Shown here: positions 43,928 to 52,363 of the stretch, piece after piece
Position numbering within the stretch: the stretch's first letter is position 1
Layout of the letters: each line of letters opens with the position of its first letter
Origin: Scatosoma sp045644545
GTDB lineage: Bacteria; Bacillota; Clostridia; Christensenellales; Borkfalkiaceae
Length of the DNA: 64,000 nucleotides
Direction: 5' to 3'
Assembly: GCA_045644545.1 (NCBI GenBank)
Contig: JAZRHC010000011.1
Location: 16,096 to 80,095, forward strand
The notes under the pieces: generated by a model
Seen by the model: only the letters and a program-made list of their open reading frames with translations
Database searches by the model: none
What the model was told of the DNA's origin: nothing
Made by a program: the position numbers and the translations under genes

Positions 43928-46294
43928 TTATGCTACCGCCCTATAAATCTCTTGTTGTAATTCTTTTAATGCTCTTATATAGCCATCTTTTCCGCCAAAG
44001 AAACTTGCAATTTTGCTCGGTTTGCCGAATTGAATAAACGGATCAAGTTTCAAGACATCAGTATCTTCAATTTCATAGATACCATCGTCCGCGTATTTTT
44101 CTAACAATGCTTCCAAAACAGCTCGCGCTGCATCGCCATATTTTGCGAACACATTGCGTTTTTTAACGTTTTCTGCGCGTTCACGTCTGGTCAACGGCTT
44201 TTGATTGAAAGCAACATGGCAAATGAAATCGAAGTCATCCACGTCTTCCATTCCTTCGTCTTTTTTAATTCGTTCCAAATCAATACCACGACTTAAGAAA
44301 AGTTCATGAATTTTTGCCTTCTTTTCTTCCTTCGACCATTTCAAAATAAAGTTATCCAACGAAGCGAACTCGCTGTATATATTTGCTTTTGTATAGTCTA
44401 TAATACTTTCTTGTCTTAATAACTTACCATCCGCATCATATACAGCAACAATCTTCTGCAAAATTCTTACTTCGCAACCACGAGAATCCACCACATATTT
44501 ATGTTTGAGTGCAATAGGCGGATCAGGTAAAATTACATCACCGCCTGGCAGATCTTTAGGTTCAACATGATGGAAATTCTCATCTTGTTCAATCGGACCA
44601 TCCCAATCAGGATCAGCAAACAAGCGAGTTACTCCGCGGAAGTCCATAATCATAAAGTGTGATTTACCTTCATCCCAACGAAGTCTTGTCCCACGCCCGA
44701 TAATTTGCTTAAATTCCGTCATAGAACCGATCATTTCGTCCAGCACGATAAGTTTTACCATCTTGCAATCTGCACCCGTAGAAAGCAATTTGGAGGTGGT
44801 CGCAATGACAGGGTATTTCGCCGATACAGAAATAAAATAATCCAATTTACTCTTGCCGTAATCATCACTACCTGTTATTCTTACCACGTAATCGGGATTT
44901 TGTTGACACATATCTTGGTTACATCTTACCAATGCCATGCGCATTCTTTCCGCTGCATCTTCCGTTGCACAAAATACTATCGTCTTTGACATTCTATCGG
45001 TAGCTTTTAAGTATTCCGTGATTTCTTTTGCTACCATATCAATTCGATCTTGAATAATGATATTATAATCGTAATCGCTATTATTATAAATACGGTCTTC
45101 TATCTCATATCCGTAAATATCGCATTGACCTTTATACGGTCTCCAGCCATCGCTGATGTCGGTTCGAATATTGATAACTCTAAACGGCGCAAGAAAGCCA
45201 TCGTCGATACCTTCTTTTAAGCTATATTTATACAAAGGTTCGCCGAAATAATCGATGTTGGATATGTACGCCGTTTCCTTGGGCGTTGCCGTCATACCAA
45301 TTTGCGTAGCAGATGAGAAATATTCAAGGATTTTTCTCCATCTACTATCTTCTTTTGCGCTGCCACGATGACATTCATCAACGATAATCAAGTCAAAAAA
45401 GTCAGAAGCGAACAACTTGCTATATCTTGCAAGCATCTCTTCATCGGATTCTTCTCCATCACGCTTATTGCCAACCAATTGCTGATAAAGCGCAAAATAC
45501 ACCTGATGTGAGGTAATAGTAGTTTTATCGTCCTTAGCAAAATTGATTTTATGTATTACTTTTTCAAGCGGTGAAAAATCTTGTTGAATGGATTGATCCA
45601 CTAAATTATTTCTATCCGCCAAATACAATACTTTTTGCTTTTTACCACTTGCCAATAAGCGATACACAATCTGGAAAGCCGTATACGTCTTTCCTGTGCC
45701 AGTAGCCATAACCAACAAAATTCTATCTTGCCCTTGCGCAATTGCATCTAATGTACGATTCACCGCTATTCGCTGATAATATCTAGGAGGATAGGTATTT
45801 TGGCTTGTATAATACGGCTGACTTAACATTCGAGCTTGCTCTGCAGTCATACCGTTCCCACCATTAAGTTCAGATGCGTATCTCCCATACAATTCATCCG
45901 GTGATGGGAACTCGTCCAAACCTATTTCTCTTTCGACTCCAGTTAAAAAATCATATTCCTGAAAAGCATCGCCATTGGAACTATAAGCAAAAGGAACATC
46001 AAGCATTTGAGCATATTGCTTGGCTTGTTGCATTCCAAAAGACACCAAATGGTTGTTATCTTTGGCTTCCACGATAGCGATAGGCATTTCTCTATTGAAA
46101 TAAAGAATATAATCAGCTTTTTTAGGAGCTTCACGCGAAACAATATTTCCTCTAATATTTATTTTGCCATCGGTGAAACACACCTTTGTTTCCATCGTGA
46201 TTTTATCTTTCCATCCTCTTCCTAAAAGAGCAGGTGTTATAAAATTCAATTTGATGTCTTCTTCAGTCATTTGTTTTTTATCGAGAATAGTCAT
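43928..46294 (-). CDS. hsdR: Type I restriction endonuclease subunit R
   Basis: The 788-aa EcoEI-type HsdR has an N-terminal PD-(D/E)xK nuclease (KADYILYF then AIVEAKDNN), a DEAD-like helicase with Walker A MATGTGKTYTAF and DECH box VDECHRGS, then MTATP and QIIGRGTRLRWDEG. A C-terminal domain contacts HsdM. All motifs are intact. It translocates and cleaves unmodified DNA. The order hsdR-hsdM-hsdS is compact, and an AAGGAG site lies behind a hairpin in the leader. Confidence 0.96.
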   Translation of the reverse strand: MTILDKKQMTEEDIKLNFITPALLGRGWKDKITMETKVCFTDGKINIRGNIVSREAPKKADYILYFNREMPIAIVEAKDNNHLVSFGMQQAKQYAQMLDVPFAYSSNGDAFQEYDFLTGVEREIGLDEFPSPDELYGRYASELNGGNGMTAEQARMLSQPYYTSQNTYPPRYYQRIAVNRTLDAIAQGQDRILLVMATGTGKTYTAFQIVYRLLASGKKQKVLYLADRNNLVDQSIQQDFSPLEKVIHKINFAKDDKTTITSHQVYFALYQQLVGNKRDGEESDEEMLARYSKLFASDFFDLIIVDECHRGSAKEDSRWRKILEYFSSATQIGMTATPKETAYISNIDYFGEPLYKYSLKEGIDDGFLAPFRVINIRTDISDGWRPYKGQCDIYGYEIEDRIYNNSDYDYNIIIQDRIDMVAKEITEYLKATDRMSKTIVFCATEDAAERMRMALVRCNQDMCQQNPDYVVRITGSDDYGKSKLDYFISVSAKYPVIATTSKLLSTGADCKMVKLIVLDEMIGSMTEFKQIIGRGTRLRWDEGKSHFMIMDFRGVTRLFADPDWDGPIEQDENFHHVEPKDLPGGDVILPDPPIALKHKYVVDSRGCEVRILQKIVAVYDADGKLLRQESIIDYTKANIYSEFASLDNFILKWSKEEKKAKIHELFLSRGIDLERIKKDEGMEDVDDFDFICHVAFNQKPLTRRERAENVKKRNVFAKYGDAARAVLEALLEKYADDGIYEIEDTDVLKLDPFIQFGKPSKIASFFGGKDGYIRALKELQQEIYRAVA

Positions 46295-46311
46295 TTTGTT
46301 CTCCTTATATG

Positions 46312-46365
46312 TTCCGATAATTTTTTATTATCGGAAGTTATAGGGTAAAATTTTTTATTTTACCC
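46312..46365. repeat. Twin hairpins between the M-like gene and hsdR
   Basis: Hairpin one (46312-46336) has perfect 10-bp arms. Hairpin two (46343-46365) has 9-bp arms and contains the stop codon of the M-like gene. Both have the same T/A-only loop type. Hairpin one ends close to the hsdR Shine-Dalgarno. Confidence 0.7.
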
Positions 46366-47710
46366 CTAAACTCGCATACAATTTTTCAAGTTCAGCATCG
46401 ATTTCTTCAACCGTCATATCGTCTTCTTCAAGCCGTTCTTTAACATAAGTTGTGGACATTAGATCGTAATTTTTATCCGCAATCGTTTGCAGACTTATAT
46501 TCGACGACAATCCTTCTATTTCTGTATTGTTATGGAAAATATCTAAAATTTTATCTAAGCCTTCTTGCGTAATTGAAGTAAGTTTCCCGTTTGCTTTTTG
46601 CACGTATTTAGCAAAGCCTGTACTGTGTGCATTCAGAAATAATACTTTATCTCCCTTTTGCTGTTTTGATAAAACCAAAATGTTGATTGTTACCCCCGTA
46701 CCAAACCAATTGATGGGCAATGCAATCACCGCTTGCAAATATCCTTTATTTACAAGTTCTCTCTTGATTGTTGTTTGCATTTTTGCTGTTCCAAAAAGCA
46801 ACCCACTAGGAACTGTTACAACCGCTAATCCGTTTTCGTCTAAACATTCTAACGTCTTATAGATTGATAAAATTGTACTATCGATAAGCCCTGCGCCATA
46901 GCGCAGGTTAGGCACTCTCATTCCTATCGGTGCATCGATAAATATTTTATCTGCTTGCCATGCAATATCGGGATTACTAAGAACATCTACGCAATTCATT
47001 TCTATGTGCTTATATCCATTCATTATATAAAGCATTGCCGCAATGGAAAGCGTTTCCCTGTTAATATCTGCATTAATAATATTACACTCTTGATTCCCCA
47101 CCGACAAAACGGTTGTTGTACCGGTCCCAGCTGCAAAATCTAAGAATGTCTCACCCTCTTTTATCTGTAAAATCCCTTGAGAAAGAACACCTATTTCACT
47201 TTTAGATGCAAACTCTCCCATAAAACGATTACCGTCGCTTCTAGTTTGCATCCCAGCCAACAAATCTTGAACCAACATCCGCCCTTTTTCTTGCGAATTA
47301 GACTCCTCTGTTAAATCAATCCCAGCTAATGCATCCATGATTCGCTTGAATCCGTCAAGTGTCGCCGTTTTCCTATTCCAACTACTGTCTAACCCAAACA
47401 ATTCTTTGGCATATTCATTTATCGAATCTTTCAGCAAGCCATTCAAATGGTAATAGTCATCTACAATTTGCAAAACAGGAATAAGTGCATTCGGCCCTCC
47501 TTCAACATCTCTCGCTGCTAACATTTTTTGCACAAGCGCATAATGTTGCATATCTTCCTTTGTAGAGGCTCCTACAAAGTTGTCCGTTATATATTTTAAG
47601 AAAAATAAGCGCACTGCACTAAATCCTGTATTTTTTGTATAAAAAACCCTATTTAATTCTTCCTGCAGTAAAAATATTTTTGCTGTGTTTTGTATATCAA
47701 TTTTTCCCAT
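46355..47710 (-). CDS. HsdM-like protein with degenerate catalytic motif
   Basis: The 451-aa protein matches N6-adenine methylase subunits in overall layout. It has a helical N-terminal domain, SAM motif FLDFAAGTGTTTVL (about residue 190), adenosine-binding DIN strand, and later VPSGLLFGTAKM. In place of the catalytic (N/D)PP(Y/F) motif it reads IFIDAPIG: the second Pro is Ala-shifted and the aromatic residue is missing. Methylation of adenine is therefore doubtful. It begins directly at the stop of a half-HsdS and has no own restriction subunit. Possible roles are a SAM-sensing or DNA-binding subunit of an undescribed system. Confidence 0.85.
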   Translation of the reverse strand: MGKIDIQNTAKIFLLQEELNRVFYTKNTGFSAVRLFFLKYITDNFVGASTKEDMQHYALVQKMLAARDVEGGPNALIPVLQIVDDYYHLNGLLKDSINEYAKELFGLDSSWNRKTATLDGFKRIMDALAGIDLTEESNSQEKGRMLVQDLLAGMQTRSDGNRFMGEFASKSEIGVLSQGILQIKEGETFLDFAAGTGTTTVLSVGNQECNIINADINRETLSIAAMLYIMNGYKHIEMNCVDVLSNPDIAWQADKIFIDAPIGMRVPNLRYGAGLIDSTILSIYKTLECLDENGLAVVTVPSGLLFGTAKMQTTIKRELVNKGYLQAVIALPINWFGTGVTINILVLSKQQKGDKVLFLNAHSTGFAKYVQKANGKLTSITQEGLDKILDIFHNNTEIEGLSSNISLQTIADKNYDLMSTTYVKERLEEDDMTVEEIDAELEKLYASLGVK

Positions 47711-48355
47711 TTATTTCACCATATTGATAAATTGAATATCATTTCTTTTCGTTTCCAATTCCACAATTTTTTTCAACGTGGAAATTTTAGTTTGAGTTTC
47801 TCTATATTTTTTCCCTATTGTCATTTGTTGTTCTATTTCAGGAATTGGAATTTCAATTTCTTTTATCTTTCCTATAGATAAAATAGTCATGACTGCCCCG
47901 ACGACTTTCGCTCTCAATTGCTCCTTGCATAATTTGCTGTTTAAGAAAGCCTGCAAGTAATCTTTATCTATCAAGCCCTTATTTCGGATAATCGCACAAA
48001 AAGAAGGAATCAAACAACCTACTGTATTCTCGGTAATCGTAGCAGAATCAAAGGGGGTTGAAAGCTTAATAACAATATCGCCCAAAGAAGTAATTCGTTT
48101 GGAATCAATAGGCATTACAAATTCCGTTTCACCTGTTACTTTATCAAAAATATTTATATCTGTTACGATAATTTTCTCTTCAGCAATATCCTCAAGATTA
48201 ATCAATCCCTCAGCCGTAATCGCCTTAGGAACTATCACTTTCATAGTTTTTGTCGTGATATAATCTCCTGTTTCTTCGGGTTTATCCGCTTTTACACGAC
48301 TCATAATTTGACCGCTATAAATATCAACCACTTCACCCAACTTAACAACTTTCAT
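47711..48355 (-). CDS. Half-HsdS-like specificity protein (one target-recognition domain)
   Basis: The 214-aa protein has one recognition domain (MKVVKLGEVVDIYSGQIMSR) and one C-terminal helix ending PEIEQQMTIGKKYRETQTKI. It is about half of a normal HsdS, so it would have to dimerise, as single-domain HsdS proteins do. It overlaps the upstream 136-aa gene by ATGA and is flush with the M-like gene. No inverted repeat or silent copy of it was seen. Confidence 0.88.
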   Translation of the reverse strand: MKVVKLGEVVDIYSGQIMSRVKADKPEETGDYITTKTMKVIVPKAITAEGLINLEDIAEEKIIVTDINIFDKVTGETEFVMPIDSKRITSLGDIVIKLSTPFDSATITENTVGCLIPSFCAIIRNKGLIDKDYLQAFLNSKLCKEQLRAKVVGAVMTILSIGKIKEIEIPIPEIEQQMTIGKKYRETQTKISTLKKIVELETKRNDIQFINMVK

Positions 48356-48762
48356 ATGGCATACCTCATATTATTATAAATTTGATTGGCTGTAATGTAC
48401 TTTCGAGGATTGCGTAAACGCTTTTTACCTACGAAGATAGCCTTGCGGCTTATCTCCTTTTCTTTAAAAAAATCTTCTGGCTCGTCCATTATATTTTCTT
48501 CGTAATACGCTCTTTGGTCCTGCACGTTTTTACAAAAGAAAAACGGATCTTTCTCTTTTTCTTCTTGAATGGCTATATATTCACCAATAGAAATCGGCTC
48601 TACACTTCTTATTGCATCTTTGTGATGATGTTTAACTCGAGGAAACCTACGCACCTTCTCTGCTGCATCTTTTCCGCTTTCAGCTTTAACAGCAAAAATC
48701 TTTTCAACGTAATGCCCCTTACCAACATGTCCACATTTTGCCACAACTTTGTACGTTTTCAT
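48352..48762 (-). CDS. Small conserved protein, first gene of the M-like/S-like operon
   Basis: The 136-aa protein begins MKTYKVVAKCGHVGKGHYVE, followed by AAEKVRRFPRVKHHHKDAI. The CGHVG and HHHKDAI segments could bind metal or phosphate. It has no assigned function. The ATG at 48762 follows AAGGAG by seven bases. Four-base overlap with the S-like gene shows it is part of a three-gene unit. A nuclease or regulator role is guesswork. Confidence 0.75.
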   Translation of the reverse strand: MKTYKVVAKCGHVGKGHYVEKIFAVKAESGKDAAEKVRRFPRVKHHHKDAIRSVEPISIGEYIAIQEEKEKDPFFFCKNVQDQRAYYEENIMDEPEDFFKEKEISRKAIFVGKKRLRNPRKYITANQIYNNMRYAI

Positions 48763-48777
48763 TATACTACTCCTTTT

Positions 48778-48810
48778 GAAACAAGTCAAGTATTTTTATA
48801 AACTTGTTTC
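48778..48810. repeat. 8-bp inverted repeat in the leader of the 136-aa gene
   Basis: GAAACAAG (48778-48785) and CTTGTTTC (48803-48810). The CAAGTCAAGTA at 48782-48792 is also found in the operator at 31589-31599, so one repressor may control both operons. Confidence 0.45.
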
Positions 48811-48854
48811 ATTTTTTGATTGAAATATTTTTTATGTTCAACTGTTGTAGCAAT

Positions 48855-48883
48855 ATAATAGCACAAGAAATAGTGCTTGTCAA
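48855..48883 (-). promoter_or_regulatory. Promoter of the M-like/S-like operon
   Basis: Minus strand TTGACA - 17 bp - TATTAT. The spacer contains GCAC...GTGC, a short inverted repeat. Confidence 0.78.
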
Positions 48884-48984
48884 GCATTTTTCGAAAATTT
48901 TTTGAAATATTTTTTATGTACAATTATTTTTTATTGAAAAAAAGCTCTTCTTTACCTGCTTTTCGCTCGTTTTATTTGTCCCAA

Positions 48985-49147
48985 ACAAAAAAGCCGAAAG
49001 GGGCAAAATTGCCAACCTTTCGGCTTTTTATTGAGTTTGCGCTATTGTGGACAGCCGTCGCTGGAGCCGTAACAGTTCCCTATCTTCCTTTCGATAAGTC
49101 AAACACCCGTCGATGTACTGAAAGCCTGAGCACCTACCCTTGTTACG
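48985..49147 (-). ncRNA. Candidate structured RNA, about 160 nt
   Basis: A perfect promoter (49153-49181) and an intrinsic terminator (13-bp stem, 48989-49001 with 49016-49028, then TTTTTTG) bracket a non-coding stretch on the minus strand. A closing stem pairs 49141-49146 with 49069-49074. Inside are hairpins at 49103-49116 and 49081-49096, and outside is 49052-49063. Two hairpins (49103-49116 and 49052-49063) carry the same GACG loop. No ORF with a ribosome binding site is present. I could not match it to a named RNA family. Confidence 0.7.
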
Positions 49148-49152
49148 TTTTT

Positions 49153-49181
49153 ATTATAGCAAAAAACGCCGAAAATGTCAA
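49153..49181 (-). promoter_or_regulatory. Promoter of the candidate structured RNA
   Basis: Perfect TTGACA - 17 bp - TATAAT on the minus strand, just beyond the stop codon of the replication-initiator-like gene. Confidence 0.88.
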
Positions 49182-49216
49182 GCTGTTTTGCAAGTATTTC
49201 TCTATTATTTCGCCCT

Positions 49217-50077
49217 TTACGGGCCACGGATTTTACCTGTTATAACAAGCTTGTTAGATATATTACTTATGCAGTCATACTTACAGTCTTTACAACACCA
49301 GCACAGAGAAATATACGCGCGTATTATAGGAGCAAAAAGTGCAACGCTTTTTTTTGACAAATTCGTATCCGCATCAGGGCGTTCTTCTTCCTTTTCGCAA
49401 GGATACCACAAATTAAAAATTAAGCAACCTTTTGGACCGGGCACTCGTTCCAAACGAAAAACGTTCTTATGCTTTTGAAAGAATCTCCACACCTTTGTCT
49501 TTTCCCAGCCCCAACGCTTTCCAAGGTATTCCAAAGTCAATACCGCATCACAACGATACTGCACGGACGCAGCGAAAAAAGAAAATGCGTTGGACGGGTC
49601 TTCCGATACCGTATGGCACCACAAATCCATCCACGCATCCGATTCTTCAAAAACGTAATTTCTCGCCGTCAAACGCTCGGTAAGCGTTCTCGGCACGCAC
49701 AAAAATCCATACCCGTTCACGGCGTACACCGCACCGCAATCTTCCCCGTCGCAAAGCAACACCAAATCCAAAACCCGATAGGTCAGTTTCTTCGTTTCCT
49801 TGTCTATTTCGTATTCGATATAGCCAAGTTCCGTCAGCTTGTCCAAAATCTCGATTGCCTGCCGTCTGCTCTTTACACCTAAAATACTCTTCAAACCGAC
49901 GATACCGCCAACCCACGTACCACGTTCTACTTCGTTTTGATGATTGCAATAAAGTGCAACGCCTTTGCGATACGCCACCTTGACCGCTAATTTCGCCCAA
50001 AAACCGAAAATCCCTTTCCCGTCGGGTAATTTATCGCGAAACAATTTTACCCACTCAAATTTCCGCAAACAACGCAT
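49217..50077 (-). CDS. Replication-initiator-like protein of clostridial elements
   Basis: The 286-aa protein starts MRCLRKFEWVKLFRDKLPDG and contains GGIVGLKSILGVKSRRQAIEIL (winged-helix region), a second WGWEKTKVWRFFQKH helix pair, and a C-terminal Cys cluster CWCCKDCKYDC that probably binds zinc. Proteins of this kind recur in Firmicutes integrative elements and plasmids. A replication or DNA-binding role is inferred from the HTH and from context. It is the rightmost gene of the element. Confidence 0.82.
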   Translation of the reverse strand: MRCLRKFEWVKLFRDKLPDGKGIFGFWAKLAVKVAYRKGVALYCNHQNEVERGTWVGGIVGLKSILGVKSRRQAIEILDKLTELGYIEYEIDKETKKLTYRVLDLVLLCDGEDCGAVYAVNGYGFLCVPRTLTERLTARNYVFEESDAWMDLWCHTVSEDPSNAFSFFAASVQYRCDAVLTLEYLGKRWGWEKTKVWRFFQKHKNVFRLERVPGPKGCLIFNLWYPCEKEEERPDADTNLSKKSVALFAPIIRAYISLCWCCKDCKYDCISNISNKLVITGKIRGP

Positions 50078-50174
50078 CGCATACCTCCTTAAAATTTATC
50101 AACGTGTTCCCGATTTCAAACGACCTAACTCGACACTATGAAGGAACACGTCGGCTCGGTTTTTTTGCAAAAAG

Positions 50175-50214
50175 AAAAATCTTGGCTCGGGAATACGGAT
50201 TTGCCAAGATTTTT
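50175..50214. terminator. Bidirectional terminator at the right end of the element
   Basis: AAAAATCTTGGC and GCCAAGATTTTT arms, 16-base loop, T-rich on both sides. It would stop read-through from the hybrid rlmD gene into the element. Confidence 0.82.
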
Positions 50215-50379
50215 GTTATTTTTTCTTCTTTTTTGTTGTGTTCCCAGTCCCCAGTTGCACTAAAATACGGACCGTGCAAAAATCTGAAAACTGTTTTTCG
50301 TCCCATCCTTCTTCGTTTTGGATGAACCGAAAATGTGGAAAATACATAGGAAAATGCAGGATTTCCGTGTATTTTCGCC

Positions 50380-51789
50380 CTATTTTCGTTGTAGTACTAC
50401 AAGAGTCTCCACGTGTTTGGTTTGGGGAAACATATCGTACGGCTTAACGCTCTTAATCGTATAATACCCCGACAAGCCTTCGTCCGCGTAATTCTCGTTC
50501 TTTAACAGCTCGCCGTCCTTTTTCACTAAGCTCCCCGTCAAGATCCCTAAATCCCGCGCGAGCGTGGACGGATTACAGCTGATAATCGTCAACTCCTCAA
50601 TCCCGCTTTCTAAAAGCGCTTTCAACACGCTTCTGTGGATTCCCGCGCGCGGCGGGTCGAGGATCAAACGCAACTTCTCCCCTTTCTCCTTTTTAAGTAC
50701 TTCGGGCAGTTTTTCTTCCACGAGCCCGCAGATATTCGTCATATTTTGTAAGCGGTTTTTGGCTTTGAGCGCGTCCGCGCAACGCACGGCTTCTTCTTCC
50801 AGCTCGATTCCGTACACCCTTTTGGCTTTTTTTGCAAGCATCGCCGTGAGCAAGCCGCCGCCCGAATAGGCGTCGATAATCACCTCTTCGCCCGTTCCCG
50901 CGACCGATTTGATCGCCTCTTTATACAGCTTCGTGCGCACGTTTTCGTTGACTTGCAGGAAGGTGACGGGACCCGCTTCGTAGGATATCCCCTGCTCCGT
51001 CGCCTCAAAAATGCCCGTACCGTGTACGAGTTGAAACTCTTTTCCGAAGATTACGTTAGTCGGTTTATCGTTGAAATTCAAATACAGCGTGAACTCGGAA
51101 AAGCTCCCCTTTAAAAGCTCGATAAAATAGTCGAGGCCGGGCAATTTCCGCTTCGCTGAAACGAGGGTGATAATAAACTTCCCGCCGAGCTCGCGAACGA
51201 CGATATGCCGAAGCGCACCCGCGCCCTTTTCCTCGTCGTAGCCCTCTACCTTACATTCGCGCGCGTAGCGTTTGACGATCGCCACGATCTTCCCCGACCA
51301 GTCGGGGTGAATGGCGCAGGACTCCACGGACACGATACGGTGGCTTCGTTCGGCGTAAAACCCGACCACGGTGTTCCCCTCTTTATCCACGCCGATGGGC
51401 ATTTGCAATTTATTGCGGTAGCCGTACGGCAAGTCGCTTGCAACCGCTTCGGGCACTTCGATCTGGATTCCCGCGATCTTTTTAAGGCAATCTTTCACCC
51501 GCGCCGCCTTGAACGCGAGCTGATCGGGATAGCCGATATGTTGCAGATCGCACCCCCCGCAACGCAGGAACACGGGGCATTTTGCCCGCGCGCGCATTTC
51601 GGCGGGCGTTAAAATCTCTTCGAGCTTGCCGTAGCCGATATTGCCTTTGAGCTTTAAAATTTTAAAGCGTACTTTTTCGCCCGGTAAACAAGCAGGCACG
51701 AAAAAAGTTACCCTTTCGTGCCTGATAACGCCTTCCCCGTTCGAGCCGAGCGATTCGGTGATTGCGCATACGATATCGTTTTTTTCCAT
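50380..51789 (-). CDS. rlmD: 23S rRNA (uracil-C5)-methyltransferase RlmD, 3' end replaced by element
   Basis: The 469-aa enzyme methylates uracil in 23S rRNA. It has an N-terminal TRAM domain, the iron-sulfur cysteines CPVFLRCGGCDLQH, the SAM motif DAYSGGGLLTAML, DPPRAGIH and the nucleophile ISCNPSTLARDL. The reading ends KHVETLVVLQRK: the methyltransferase core is complete, but the C-terminal extension has been cut off at HVETLV and left at 25.8-26.15 kb. The last six codons are supplied by the element. Catalysis is probably preserved. Confidence 0.95.
   Translation of the reverse strand: MEKNDIVCAITESLGSNGEGVIRHERVTFFVPACLPGEKVRFKILKLKGNIGYGKLEEILTPAEMRARAKCPVFLRCGGCDLQHIGYPDQLAFKAARVKDCLKKIAGIQIEVPEAVASDLPYGYRNKLQMPIGVDKEGNTVVGFYAERSHRIVSVESCAIHPDWSGKIVAIVKRYARECKVEGYDEEKGAGALRHIVVRELGGKFIITLVSAKRKLPGLDYFIELLKGSFSEFTLYLNFNDKPTNVIFGKEFQLVHGTGIFEATEQGISYEAGPVTFLQVNENVRTKLYKEAIKSVAGTGEEVIIDAYSGGGLLTAMLAKKAKRVYGIELEEEAVRCADALKAKNRLQNMTNICGLVEEKLPEVLKKEKGEKLRLILDPPRAGIHRSVLKALLESGIEELTIISCNPSTLARDLGILTGSLVKKDGELLKNENYADEGLSGYYTIKSVKPYDMFPQTKHVETLVVLQRK
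50405..50415. other. Right attachment-site core (11-bp direct repeat)
   Basis: GTCTCCACGTG, identical to 26152-26162, inside the HVET codons of rlmD. Confidence 0.8.
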
Positions 51790-51829
51790 AAAACCTACCT
51801 CCTTATCGGAAGTGTACGGCGGCGCGCCG

Positions 51830-52354
51830 TTATTTCTTGATCAGTCTGTTTACGACCGTATTCACCGTGTAGCGGCATTTATAAGTAAGATAGTCGTAAA
51901 AGAAAAAGAACGCCGTGCCCGCGATCAAGAGAATGGGCAGGAAATATTTATCCACGAACGCGATCGACGTGGTCATTTCGAAAACGAATTTCCAAATCAG
52001 ATACATCGCCCCGTCGAACCACGCGGCTTTGACGAACCCCGCGACCCAGCGGTTGACCCTGTATTTGAGCTGCAATTCGTTGACGAGCGGGTGAAGTCCG
52101 AAAAACACGATAAACGGCAGGATATCGAAAAATCTCGCGAGGCTGAAAAGCAAACTGAGCAAAGAGGTCGCCAAATACGCCAAAATATACCCCCGATAGC
52201 TCTTTTTCGCAAGCGGCAGCATCAGCGCGATCCCCGAAAAGAGATACCCCGTTAAAAGCAATATCTCCGAATAGACCCCGATCGTAAGCATTATCGTTGC
52301 GAACGCGCACGCGATCGCCGCGAGCGCGATTTCGTAAGCCGTGATCTTCTTCAT
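51830..52354 (-). CDS. Membrane protein, about five transmembrane segments
   Basis: The 174-aa protein is largely hydrophobic: EIALAAIACAFATIMLTI, ILLLTGYLFSGIALMLPL, YLATSLLSLLFSLA, and two more near the end (IWKFVFEMTTSIAF, FLPILLIAGTAFFFFY). No transporter signature was recognised. It lies in a row with a J-domain-like protein and DUF5685, probably in one operon that ends with rlmD. Confidence 0.85.
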   Translation of the reverse strand: MKKITAYEIALAAIACAFATIMLTIGVYSEILLLTGYLFSGIALMLPLAKKSYRGYILAYLATSLLSLLFSLARFFDILPFIVFFGLHPLVNELQLKYRVNRWVAGFVKAAWFDGAMYLIWKFVFEMTTSIAFVDKYFLPILLIAGTAFFFFYDYLTYKCRYTVNTVVNRLIKK

Positions 52355-52363
52355 TCTTCTCCC

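Larger units (their letters stand above)
26152..50415. mobile_element. Integrative element inserted in the 3' end of rlmD, about 24.3 kb
   Basis: The region is bounded by the GTCTCCACGTG direct repeat, interrupts the rlmD C-terminal extension, is visibly AT-richer than its flanks, and has a large serine recombinase at its left end. The 3' end of rlmD (also called rum or rumA) is an established integration hotspot for streptococcal integrative elements. Cargo includes a Fic protein, an ART/HTH pair, RNase III-like, ImmR/ImmA-like regulators, a phase-variable type I R-M system, a second M-like/S-like operon and a replication-initiator-like gene. No relaxase, coupling protein or secretion genes were recognised. 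It is probably a mobilisable or defective element. Confidence 0.85.

Noticed and set aside
46355..47710. Second complete type I restriction-modification system
   Set aside because: Motif IV is degenerate, the specificity protein is a half, and no HsdR is attached. Calling it a working system would overstate the evidence.
26152..50415. Conjugative element (ICE) or prophage
   Set aside because: No relaxase, coupling protein, VirB4-like ATPase, capsid, portal, terminase or lysis gene was recognised, so only an integrative element is claimed.
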